Source: Polynucleobacter sp. AP-Kaivos-20-H2 (GTDB lineage Bacteria > Pseudomonadota > Gammaproteobacteria > Burkholderiales > Burkholderiaceae). From it: a stretch of 64,000 nt of DNA. Made by a program: the position numbers and the translations under genes. Shown in pieces: positions 16,242 to 24,162 of this stretch (the stretch's first letter is position 1; each line of letters begins with the position of its first letter). Under the pieces are notes generated by a model. The model worked only from the letters and a program-made list of their open reading frames with translations. It was not told the origin of the DNA and did no database searches. The stretch is from the NCBI RefSeq assembly GCF_018882215.1, contig NZ_JACVOX010000001.1:372001-436000 (forward strand), read 5' to 3'.

Positions 16242-16808
16242 ATGGCACAAGCAAAAACCCTATCTCAAACAGAACTAGATCTTGTTCTTAATTACGTCAG
16301 CACCAAAAAATACGCCCTGCGCGATAGAGCATTAATACTTACCAGCTTTCTCGGAGGACTTCGCGTTGCCGAAATTGCTAGCTTGAAAATGGGTGATGTA
16401 TTAAATCTCGATGGCACTATTAAGAATGAGATTCGCTTATCGGCTGCACAAACCAAGGGTAAGCACCCTAGGACTGTATTTGTCTCACAGCGATTACAGG
16501 CTGAATTAGCCAACTACTTAACAACAAGATATATAAAAGAACCTGATATCCCCCTCTTTCATACAGATCACCGCTTGGGATTTAGTGCTAATGGCTTATG
16601 CGTGTGGTTTTATCAGCTTTATAAGAATGTGGGTATTAGCGGCGGCAGCAGTCATTCAGGAAGAAAATTTTTTATTACTACCTTGGCTAATAAAGGGATT
16701 GGCGTTCGAATCTTAGCCAGTCTCGCCGGTCATCGGTCGATTGCGGTTACCCAAAGATATATCGATGTTAACGATGAGCAAAAAAGACAGGCTGTAGAAC
16801 TAATATGA
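16242..16808 (+). CDS. Small tyrosine recombinase, catalytic domain only (188 aa)
   Basis: The protein consists of just the catalytic domain of the lambda-integrase family. R41 (GGLRVAEI), K72/K74 (TKGKH), H138-x-x-R141 (SHSGRKFF), H164 (AGHRS) and Y173 (TQRYID) are all present, so it should be active. The N-terminal core-binding domain is missing, a size and layout like FimB/FimE. It may invert or excise DNA, or work together with the large integrase of the same module. The paralogue is at 34852-35421. It has a GGAG ribosome binding site upstream. Confidence 0.9.
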   Translation: MAQAKTLSQTELDLVLNYVSTKKYALRDRALILTSFLGGLRVAEIASLKMGDVLNLDGTIKNEIRLSAAQTKGKHPRTVFVSQRLQAELANYLTTRYIKEPDIPLFHTDHRLGFSANGLCVWFYQLYKNVGISGGSSHSGRKFFITTLANKGIGVRILASLAGHRSIAVTQRYIDVNDEQKRQAVELI

Positions 16809-16814
16809 ATAGCA

Positions 16815-16830
16815 GTCGGGTAAAACCGAC
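16815..16830. repeat. Palindrome GTCGGGTAAAACCGAC between convergent genes
   Basis: This palindrome of 5-bp arms extends to 6 with the flanking A/T. It lies 6 bases after the small recombinase stop and 1 base before the end of the convergent gene. It has no T-run on either side, so a classical terminator is unlikely. It is one of ten copies in the array. Confidence 0.85.
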
Positions 16831-16831
16831 T

Positions 16832-17647
16832 CTAGCAGGCAAGCCCAGTCAATTGCGATACACGATCTCTTGCGCAGTCAAACTCGTGATTACCTAATGA
16901 GAATAATCGACTAGCGAAATTTTCATCTTCAAAATTAAAGCAGGTTTGAAAGCTTTTGCCTAATTCTTGTTGTGGAAAACCGCCAAGTGCAGCCTGCTCT
17001 GAAATATTTAAAGCGCTTTCCTTATGCCTCATCACCATTAATGTCATATGGCGCCGCATATGATCATCTCCACTTTTATGCTTTGCAGCTAATGGGTCTA
17101 ACCTCCCGATAAAGCGATCTACTAGCATTGCCATAGCCCCAGCCCGCCAGAGCTCAATATGGGGATTTAAGGCCATGGTGTAGATCAGGAGCAAATCCTT
17201 CCACATATTCTTTAATTTAGTGCCTTTAAGCACTTGACCATGAATTTGCTTAATTTGCGTATTTGGCCAAATTTGCGATAAGGCATTGACTAGTTGGGTA
17301 ATCGATGGAGGATCTTGATCGCCACAAAGCTTTAGCAATACATCGTCATCACATACGAACAATCTATCCCCGCCTCTAATGACCTCAATCACTGGCTGGC
17401 AAGAATACATTGGCAGCTGTTTGTGCCCTTCAAACCAAGTCGCAAATAAGCAATTCAAGACGCAACCGTACTTGGAGTAACAATCTAAGACTTGTCGATT
17501 ATCAAGACTCATTTTCTTAGGTAATCGTTTAGGTCTTACATACTGACTGGCGGCGGTGTAGCTAGGGCTTATGCGTAAAAAGTTAAAGAAAAGCCGCGCC
17601 ATCTCTAAATGACAATCTTGCTGCTCCGCACAAAGTTTTCCGCCCAT
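16832..17647 (-). CDS. Mobile-module protein 5 (271 aa, unknown)
   Basis: The protein shares blocks with the 369-aa product at 35413-36522. These are FFNFL-ISPSY near the N-terminus, a Cys-containing segment (YSKYGCVLNCLF against YSLCGNVFDRTF) and ISE-AA-G-FP near the C-terminus. The rest is divergent and about 100 residues shorter, so this gene evolves much faster than the neighbouring recombinase. No domain is recognised. It is convergent with the recombinase gene and divergent from module gene 6. Confidence 0.62.
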   Translation of the reverse strand: MGGKLCAEQQDCHLEMARLFFNFLRISPSYTAASQYVRPKRLPKKMSLDNRQVLDCYSKYGCVLNCLFATWFEGHKQLPMYSCQPVIEVIRGGDRLFVCDDDVLLKLCGDQDPPSITQLVNALSQIWPNTQIKQIHGQVLKGTKLKNMWKDLLLIYTMALNPHIELWRAGAMAMLVDRFIGRLDPLAAKHKSGDDHMRRHMTLMVMRHKESALNISEQAALGGFPQQELGKSFQTCFNFEDENFASRLFSLGNHEFDCARDRVSQLTGLAC

Positions 17648-17784
17648 GCGGATATCTCCAGCCTAAATTTACCTACTTTTTTTGATTCTAACTTTTGTAT
17701 GTATTCGCTACAGAAGTACTGCGGTGAAATCAGATCGTGAATGGAATCCACCATCACATTTTTAACCATTTCAGGAGAAAATCC

Positions 17785-18609
17785 ATGAGTGAAACTACTG
17801 TAGTCGAATCAGGTGTTAGCGCCCCTAACGCTGAAAAAACGAATGCCAACCCTTTTGCAGTAGGAATTGGCAATTTATTAACAGGTAGCAATCCAGAAAA
17901 AGCCATCGGCGACTCTATCGATCGCCTGGTTGAGTATCGTAAAAACTGGGAAAGTAATGAGCTTTCTAGTGCAAATGATGTTCTCTATGGCATCTTGCAG
18001 CATTGCTATGCATTAAACAATACGATGCAAGGCTCGGACACCATTGCCAAAAGTCTTAAAAAGGGGCTGGCAAACTACATCAAGACCCATGAGTACAAAT
18101 TTAGCGATAGCTCGCCCCTCATTACTAAGATCGTGAAATGCGTCTTTGGTGTAGATCGCCGTCGCGTGAATGCTTACAGCACATCAATGAAAGCAGCAAT
18201 GGCAGCCAGAGTAAGTGTTCTAGATCTACCTAAATACTTTCGCGAGAATGGCGGCGTTGAGGAAGTTAGACGCTCTACTACAAGCAAAGGCAAGTCGATT
18301 GCTCAGAAGGTGGAATTAGGTAGAACAGTACTAGAAGGCGAAATATTAGCCAAAGTCCAAAGTGATTCTCTTAATGCCTCATTTTCCAATGAGCAATTAG
18401 AAGAAGGTGTTGTCTTATTGGCAACCCGTGAGGACGATGGTAGTTTTGCCATTCGCAGGGTTGTTCAAAGCGGTACGGCGGTTAAGTCAGCATTAGCAGC
18501 TTGCTCTAGTGTCGGCGCAGAGAAGGAAAGAGCTCAAAAACTCGCAGATGAAACTAAAGCGATTGAAGATGAGCGTATAGCAGCCCAAGCAAAACTCAAA
18601 GCCGCTTGA
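17785..18609 (+). CDS. Mobile-module protein 6 (274 aa, unknown)
   Basis: The ATG at 17785 is preceded by AGGAGA at the right distance; an upstream ATG at 17737 lacks a binding site. The conserved core with the 264-aa copy at 36729-37523 covers IGD-x2-DRL through VFG-x-D-x-RR to GGVEEVRR (about residues 45-180). It is basic and mostly helical, consistent with DNA binding but unproven. The tail is Ala/Lys-rich. It begins the operon that contains the AAA+ ATPase, and this order is the same in both islands. Confidence 0.72.
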   Translation: MSETTVVESGVSAPNAEKTNANPFAVGIGNLLTGSNPEKAIGDSIDRLVEYRKNWESNELSSANDVLYGILQHCYALNNTMQGSDTIAKSLKKGLANYIKTHEYKFSDSSPLITKIVKCVFGVDRRRVNAYSTSMKAAMAARVSVLDLPKYFRENGGVEEVRRSTTSKGKSIAQKVELGRTVLEGEILAKVQSDSLNASFSNEQLEEGVVLLATREDDGSFAIRRVVQSGTAVKSALAACSSVGAEKERAQKLADETKAIEDERIAAQAKLKAA

Positions 18610-18692
18610 ACTTGTTGTTTGCTATCTGATTGCTGGTATTTACTCCCTAAGATAAATCCAGCAATCATTTCCACTACATAAAGGAGATTGCA

Positions 18693-19442
18693 ATGCATAA
18701 CCCTAGACCACCATCTGTCGTCATACAAGCACCTCAGTGCTTAGATGATTTTGCCCTACAACCCAATAGTCGATTTAAACTTGAATCCATACTTGATTTA
18801 AGTCTGCCCATTCCCGCGAATGGTATTTGCGGGATAGTTCTATACGGCCTTTATGGGACCGGCAAGACTACCTTAGCAAACCTACTGCCAGGACTTATTG
18901 AAACAGCCAAGATCAATCCAGCTAGTACTTCGATGAGCGCTGGATTAATCGTTGATACAGAAGATCCTAATTCAGATTACTTTGCCTGTGCACAAGGTCA
19001 GAATGGCGCTCAATTAACTCAAGCCATTCAGAATCGAACCAGCTATATATCATTTAATAGTAGCGGCCTTCATTATGTGATTATGGATGAGGTAGATGTT
19101 TTAACCCCTGCCGCTCAAGCTGGTTTTAAATCAATCATGAATCGCAAGGATGTCATATTTATTATGACTAGCAATAACTTGGATCAGATTGATAAGGGCA
19201 TTCAGAATCGATCAGTTTTAATTGATATGAATGTTCCACCTATTAACGACTGGCGGCCTATCTTGCGTCGGGTATATGAGAATGCCGGCTTACCAGCACC
19301 GCCCGATGCCGTTCTTGATCAAGTAGTTCAAGCTGGCAGAGGTTCAGCTCGAAGTATTTTCTCCGACATTGTGATGAGTGTAAATCAAGAGATGAGAGAA
19401 AAACATGATAACCATCTAATTACTTTAAAAGCTTGCGGCTAA
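18693..19442 (+). CDS. AAA+ ATPase, clamp-loader-like (249 aa)
   Basis: Walker A is GLYGTGKTT (residues 52-60) and Walker B is YVIMDEVD (128-135). Sensor 1 is TSNN (159-162), and an arginine-finger candidate is QNRS (R173). A small helical lid domain follows, with GSARSI near the end. The arrangement resembles RFC/clamp-loader small subunits and DNA-end processing AAA+ proteins. In this module it is the likely motor for replication or recombination of the element. The paralogue at 37585-38292 retains every motif. A good AAGGAG site precedes the start. Confidence 0.85.
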   Translation: MHNPRPPSVVIQAPQCLDDFALQPNSRFKLESILDLSLPIPANGICGIVLYGLYGTGKTTLANLLPGLIETAKINPASTSMSAGLIVDTEDPNSDYFACAQGQNGAQLTQAIQNRTSYISFNSSGLHYVIMDEVDVLTPAAQAGFKSIMNRKDVIFIMTSNNLDQIDKGIQNRSVLIDMNVPPINDWRPILRRVYENAGLPAPPDAVLDQVVQAGRGSARSIFSDIVMSVNQEMREKHDNHLITLKACG

Positions 19443-19455
19443 GAAAGGAAAAAAT

Positions 19456-20046
19456 ATGAATGGCTTACTTGGAAACTTTGATTCGGCGAAGTTTATTTTT
19501 ATTGCCTGCGATGAAGAAAGCTGGGTTCCAACACCCAAAGAAATTAAAACCTTTTTTCCTAACTCCCTTTGTAATATATATAAAGCATGGGGGCACTTTA
19601 AAGATAACTTCAAAGACATAGAAAATCTTTTTCACATAAGGCGTAGTGGTATTCAAATTCATGGATGCTGGAATAATCATGGAAGAATAATCAGCCACGC
19701 TATTAGAGTAGAAAATACTTGCTCCCGAAACTCATTTTTTGATTTGAAATATGGGGACTTTATTGTGGATTCTTTACAAATTGGAAATGATTCATTAAGT
19801 AAACTTGATTTATTTTTACAAGGCGCTGCTAAGATGAATTCCGCAATTAATTCGGTTTGTGAATGTAAAAACAAAATGGATACTACGTCTGAATTAGCCA
19901 AGCAAATGAGTTTGAAGGATTCAAAGATTGCATCACCCAGTGAATCAGCTGTAGCGGAAATATTTGATGACTATGGACTTGAAGCGCGAGCACAAATGTC
20001 GAACGCATTAAATAAGTGGTATGACCAGGCCAAGTGGTCTAAGTAA
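19456..20046 (+). CDS. Unknown 196-aa protein in the module's variable slot
   Basis: This AT-rich gene starts 13 bases after the ATPase stop with GAAAGGA ahead of it. The protein has a beta/alpha-looking first half (FIFIACDEESWVP..., HIRRSGIQIHGCWNNHGR) and a charged helical second half. No family is recognised. The equivalent position in island D holds three different small genes, so this is an exchangeable slot and possibly accessory or anti-host/defence cargo. Confidence 0.6.
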   Translation: MNGLLGNFDSAKFIFIACDEESWVPTPKEIKTFFPNSLCNIYKAWGHFKDNFKDIENLFHIRRSGIQIHGCWNNHGRIISHAIRVENTCSRNSFFDLKYGDFIVDSLQIGNDSLSKLDLFLQGAAKMNSAINSVCECKNKMDTTSELAKQMSLKDSKIASPSESAVAEIFDDYGLEARAQMSNALNKWYDQAKWSK

Positions 20047-20055
20047 CCCACTTTA

Positions 20056-20077
20056 GGTGTCGGGTAAAACCGACACC
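20056..20077. repeat. Best palindrome copy, 8-bp arms GGTGTCGG/CCGACACC
   Basis: The arms are separated by the 6-base spacer GTAAAA, giving a 22-bp perfect inverted repeat. It lies just after the slot gene and before the convergent large integrase stop. Two 8-bp arms and a 6-bp spacer would suit a tyrosine recombinase core site. Confidence 0.85.
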
Positions 20078-20101
20078 AAATGGTCATACCCTCACCCATC
20101 T

Positions 20102-21310
20102 CTACCCTGCCAATCTTTCTGCACTAAGCATAGGGGTTAACTTGCTGTAGTGGCGCTCAATCATTCCCACGCTAGTTCCCATCTGCTTTGCAAGAGTATG
20201 AATATCGACACCTTCTTCTAATCTAAAGGTGGCATAGGTATGGCGTAGGCTGTATAAAACCCTATTCTTGCCAGCCGCATCCTTAAACAAACCCGATTCA
20301 ACCATTAAGCGTTCGAACACGCTATCTAGGCTATGCGGAGCATCACCTTCGGGAAACACAAATACCTTGCGATCTAACTTGGCTTCAATGACAGCATCGA
20401 GATTGGCATAAGGCAAAGCTTGCCACTTGATTAGTCGCTCTAAACTATCAATAACAAAGTGGCGGGCAATCAAATATCTCGGCCCCGTTTTGCCCGACAC
20501 CCAAATTCTTAGGTAACGTTGCTCACCTATCCAATGCCATTGCAGACTCTTCCAACGTATAGGCATGCTTTCAGTGCCCTGCCGTATTCCAGTACCTAAT
20601 AAGAACTCCACATACACTCGGCAAAGCCTACGCATATGGTTACTGCGTTGATTACGGCCAAACCTTTCCCAATCCTGCATGTATTCCAACAAGTAATCGA
20701 TCTCTTGGTGGCTAAAGGCTGGCCTAACCTGCGCAGCACCACCAGTGATTACCAATAAGGGAATATTGCGGTGTTGTGAAATAAGCCCTTGTGCTCTAGC
20801 CCGCTCAATCACCCGCTTATAAAGACCAGCATGACGCCTTTGGGTATAAGTTTTAGGCTCTTTACCCATTTTGGATATTCGCCAAGCAACGTAGTCATCA
20901 ACTAGCTCTTGGGTAATGTCGTTAACTTGGTAATTGCCAAAGAACGGGATTAAGTACTTGGTATAGATATGGATGTAGTCAACATGGGTACGCTTATTGG
21001 AGTTCGACTGGACAACCTTGGCAGCCATAGCCAGCTCTTGCGTGGCTAATTGACGAAAGGTCTTGGACTTAATGGCTAGATCACTGGCAATCTTGACCTT
21101 GACTGTTTCATAGATCGCAATAGCTTGGGTTGTGGCTTCGGCTAACTGGTCAGATCCAGTACTAGCGGAATGCCAAACCCCCGTAGCAAGCTTAAATCGA
21201 CATTGCCACTGGCGACTATTGGGTCTTCTATAGAGAGTGAGAAGGCCATCAAGGAGTTTGATGGGCTCTTGAGCGATAGTAGAAGCAAACAACATGGATA
21301 AATGATTCAT
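20102..21310 (-). CDS. Large tyrosine recombinase/integrase (402 aa)
   Basis: It has an N-terminal arm-type/SAM-like region (residues 1-200) and a C-terminal catalytic domain. R243 (GTGIRQGTE), K274 (VSGKTGPR), R356 (YSLRHTYAT) and the nucleophile Y388 (ERHYSKL) are clear. The first box-II histidine is Tyr353 and the usual His/Trp before the tyrosine is Thr379, substitutions I believe occur in some integrase subfamilies. It is the best candidate for integration at the tRNA-Arg gene. The copy at 39263-40471 is the same length. Confidence 0.9.
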   Translation of the reverse strand: MNHLSMLFASTIAQEPIKLLDGLLTLYRRPNSRQWQCRFKLATGVWHSASTGSDQLAEATTQAIAIYETVKVKIASDLAIKSKTFRQLATQELAMAAKVVQSNSNKRTHVDYIHIYTKYLIPFFGNYQVNDITQELVDDYVAWRISKMGKEPKTYTQRRHAGLYKRVIERARAQGLISQHRNIPLLVITGGAAQVRPAFSHQEIDYLLEYMQDWERFGRNQRSNHMRRLCRVYVEFLLGTGIRQGTESMPIRWKSLQWHWIGEQRYLRIWVSGKTGPRYLIARHFVIDSLERLIKWQALPYANLDAVIEAKLDRKVFVFPEGDAPHSLDSVFERLMVESGLFKDAAGKNRVLYSLRHTYATFRLEEGVDIHTLAKQMGTSVGMIERHYSKLTPMLSAERLAG

Positions 21311-21340
21311 TACAAGCGTCTCGTTACATGACGCTTGTAA
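21310..21340. promoter_or_regulatory. Inverted repeat at the integrase start
   Basis: TTACAAGCGTC and GACGCTTGTAA are perfect 11-bp arms around a 9-base loop. They touch the first codon of the integrase gene. The island D copy (40474-40498) has CAAGTGTC/GACACTTG with the same 9-base loop length; a G-C pair has become A-T on both arms. It is probably an operator for autoregulation or a recombinase arm site. Confidence 0.7.
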
Positions 21341-21383
21341 TTATGTTTTCAGATTTGCGTTTGGGCGACCTGAATTATTTACT

Positions 21384-21510
21384 GTCGGTTAAACCGACAA
21401 TGCAGCGTCAAGGCCGCGATAGACTGTTGCTGATCACAAAGCAGCCCTTTACCCTACTTACTAATGGCAGGCTCAAAACGACCCATAGCAGACATCGGCA
21501 TTAAAAAGGA
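21384..21510. repeat. Palindrome-led ~125-bp unit upstream of the large integrase (island C)
   Basis: It starts with GTCGGTTAAACCGAC (21384-21398). It then shares blocks with 6951-7070 and 40541-40660: GCGTCAAGGCCGCGAT, CTGTTGCTGATC, AAAGCAG, GGCAGGCTCAAA and CGACCC. No ORF is conserved among the three, so it is a non-coding repeat, likely a recombination or control element. Confidence 0.7.
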
Positions 21511-21615
21511 ATAATCAATTCTTCCATTAAATATCTATAGAAATAGTAAGGGCCAAGAAATCCTGCCATCTTGCCATAACCTGCCCGAGTCTTAAAGAAG
21601 CAATCATTGTCATAC

Positions 21616-23070
21616 TCAGTCTTTTATTTTGATGTTGTCAAGAGGTGATAAATATCCAGTACGCACTCGATAGCCATATGCAATCTTCCCCTTAATAAGA
21701 AGGTCGTAGATCCCCATAATCCGGCTATATGTATGAAATTGGTGATAACCAAATTGTTCGAAAAACCCTGTCATCAGAAGACGTATCAGGCTGCTTGTTT
21801 TATCTTGCCGAAAGCGTGAAAACTCCTGCAATAAAACAGCACTTACCGAGACCACTACTCCTAGCACTACGCCAAATATAAAAAATAAGGCAATGTCTGT
21901 AAGACTTGCAAGGCCTACAAAATAGGCAAATGGGGCTAGCAGCATAGTCAAGCCCTCCACTAAAGCAGAGAGTGCCTCAAAGATAAAGAAAAAAGGAACG
22001 CCGAACATACCTACCATGCGATAACGGGGGTTAAACATCATGTCGCGATTCCAAATGAGGGATTGTAAGATTGCCCTCTGCCAAAAGTTTCTTTGAGAAT
22101 TCAGCGCCTTCCAAGTTTCTGGCACTTCTGAGTAACAACCAGGATCTGGTATGTAGGCAATCCTTAAAGGGCCTAACTCTTTATGATTTTGGATATACCG
22201 ATGAATACTCACGGTCAATTCAAAATCGTCCACTACTGCATTTAGATTAGCGCCACCAACTTTCAAAAAAATATCCTTACGGACTAAAGTGTATGCACCA
22301 GACATGCAAAGCATGCTATTTAACTTTGATAAACCTGCCCGGGCCCACTGAAACGCCCTGAGATACTCAACATACTGGAACATTGGCAGCCAATTTTTTG
22401 GCAGTCCACGACTAATGATTTTTCCATCATGGACTATGAGTCCATTTGAGGGTCGAATCATCCCTGTTGCCGCTACAACATATTGATCATCCAAAAATGG
22501 ATGAATCATTCTTAGCAATGCATCCTCTTCTAGAACGCAATCAGCATCAATCTGACAAATAATAGGATAGCGTGCATGCTCTACTCCTGCATTATTGGCA
22601 TCAGCTCTACGACCATTTTCCTTATCAACTACTAGTAAGTTAGGATATTTTTCGGAAAGATATACACCATGCACTAGCTTTGTCTGTAATTTTTTACTAA
22701 AGACGTGCTTAGTAGGAAACATTTTGAAACGCTCTATCAGCAGTCTCAAGGTAGCGTCCTCTGAGCCATCGTTTACGACGATTACTTCAAATCGAGGGTA
22801 GCGCAGTAAAAGACTATTCAGAACCGTTTCAATAATCATCTTTTCTTCGTTATACGCAGAAATAACAATTGAAATAGGTAGTGTCAAGCTTGATTCACTG
22901 ATGCGTTTGAACTCTCCAAAATGAATCCCTTGGTGATATTTTCTTTGTTCCCAGGCGCCTAGAATAATTAATAAGAAATAGATACCATGCATTAACAGGA
23001 AATACACCAAAATCGCTTCAATTAAAAATTTTGCTAATGTAATAACCGCTGGATCAAACGCAATACTCAT
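21616..23070 (-). CDS. Family 2 processive glycosyltransferase (membrane)
   Basis: This is a 484-aa GT-A glycosyltransferase of the PgaC/hyaluronan/cellulose synthase kind. An N-terminal membrane helix is followed by VVNDGSEDATL, the metal-binding DAD (QIDADCVLEEDA), the acceptor-region DDFELT, and QRNFWQRA in the position of the QxxRW motif. At least four C-terminal helices could form an export channel. It would build a polysaccharide from UDP-sugars. The stop codon of the HEAT-repeat gene overlaps its start by 4 bases. Confidence 0.87.
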   Translation of the reverse strand: MSIAFDPAVITLAKFLIEAILVYFLLMHGIYFLLIILGAWEQRKYHQGIHFGEFKRISESSLTLPISIVISAYNEEKMIIETVLNSLLLRYPRFEVIVVNDGSEDATLRLLIERFKMFPTKHVFSKKLQTKLVHGVYLSEKYPNLLVVDKENGRRADANNAGVEHARYPIICQIDADCVLEEDALLRMIHPFLDDQYVVAATGMIRPSNGLIVHDGKIISRGLPKNWLPMFQYVEYLRAFQWARAGLSKLNSMLCMSGAYTLVRKDIFLKVGGANLNAVVDDFELTVSIHRYIQNHKELGPLRIAYIPDPGCYSEVPETWKALNSQRNFWQRAILQSLIWNRDMMFNPRYRMVGMFGVPFFFIFEALSALVEGLTMLLAPFAYFVGLASLTDIALFFIFGVVLGVVVSVSAVLLQEFSRFRQDKTSSLIRLLMTGFFEQFGYHQFHTYSRIMGIYDLLIKGKIAYGYRVRTGYLSPLDNIKIKD

Positions 23071-24092
23071 ACGCTTACCTCTGAATGACTTCGATCCAAA
23101 ATCATTTGGGATATTTCTCGAGCAAATCGATCAGGGCTTTTTAGACTTTGAAGCAAGGCCTCTTTTCCATCGACGCCTAGATCCCCTAAAGATGAAGCGC
23201 AATTGAATCTGACCCACCAAACCCTATCAGTTAATCCCAGCTGAAGTGCCCTAATGCTTACAGCCCCAGGGAAATGCTCTAAGGCTTTAGCGGATACTGA
23301 TCTTATTTCCCACCGATCATCAAGCATGCCACCCAAAATCATTGGAAAAGCTCTAGCATCCCCTATTAATCCCAAAGCCCTATAGGTCTCGATTCTGATT
23401 TCCAGATTAATATGCGATGTCAATTGAGTCAATGTAGAAATACTTGAGCTTGCTTTCTTATAGCCTAAAACTGCAATGGCGACTTGTATACCCGATTCGC
23501 TTGCCGCAGGATCATTTAAGTACTGAACCAAAATTGGAATAGCGCGATCGTCAAAACGGAGAATAATTTCGATTAAGCGTTCAATGGGCCATGAACCTTG
23601 TAAAGCTAAACTATCCAGAATTGGTCTGATAGATGCAGGATCATCGAGCTCAGAAAGAGATAGTGCGGCTGCTAAGCGCACATCTAAGTACTCATCCTCT
23701 AGACCATGGAGCAGTGGTTGTATCGTAATTGAAGCTGGAGCAATAAATGGTAAGTAGGTCATTGCATTTAGCCTATCAAGCCAGTGCCCTGAATTTAGCC
23801 GTTCAAGCTCATCACTAATGACAAATTCACAATGACATTCTGGGATCACTGCCAGCAATCTTGCTTGGTACTCTGGGTTTGCCGACACCGACATTTGCGC
23901 TAAAACTCCAACCAGCTCGCCTCTTTGAGAAAGAATCAGTTTTTCTAGAGCAAAAGCAGATAGATTGCTACTTAGATAGGATTCAATACAGTTTTTTAAC
24001 CACTCTCGGCTTAAAGCAATCTTTTTTTGTCTATAGTTCGCATAAATGTTGTAAAAGATTACCAGCACAGAAAGAATGATTACTACTGCCAA
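23067..24092 (-). CDS. Membrane-anchored HEAT-repeat protein
   Basis: This 341-aa protein has one N-terminal transmembrane helix (VVIILSVLVIFYNIYANY) followed by a run of HEAT/PBS-lyase-like helical repeats. Examples are DVRLAAALSLSELDDPAS, EIRIETYRALGLIGD and WVRFNCASSLGDLG. Such repeats are protein-interaction scaffolds. Overlap with the glycosyltransferase gene by 4 bases suggests it is a partner of the synthase, in the way accessory subunits serve exopolysaccharide synthases. Confidence 0.8.
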   Translation of the reverse strand: MAVVIILSVLVIFYNIYANYRQKKIALSREWLKNCIESYLSSNLSAFALEKLILSQRGELVGVLAQMSVSANPEYQARLLAVIPECHCEFVISDELERLNSGHWLDRLNAMTYLPFIAPASITIQPLLHGLEDEYLDVRLAAALSLSELDDPASIRPILDSLALQGSWPIERLIEIILRFDDRAIPILVQYLNDPAASESGIQVAIAVLGYKKASSSISTLTQLTSHINLEIRIETYRALGLIGDARAFPMILGGMLDDRWEIRSVSAKALEHFPGAVSIRALQLGLTDRVWWVRFNCASSLGDLGVDGKEALLQSLKSPDRFAREISQMILDRSHSEVSV

Positions 24093-24162
24093 TAGGAATA
24101 AAACACCATATGAAAAAAAAATGAATAAGGAAGAATGGGGTGTTAAATTAATAAGAGCCTCA

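Noticed and set aside
16815..16830. GTCGG palindromes as intrinsic terminators
   Set aside because: Stems are only 5-8 bp and no copy has a T-run on either side; several lie upstream of genes or at element ends where a terminator makes no sense.
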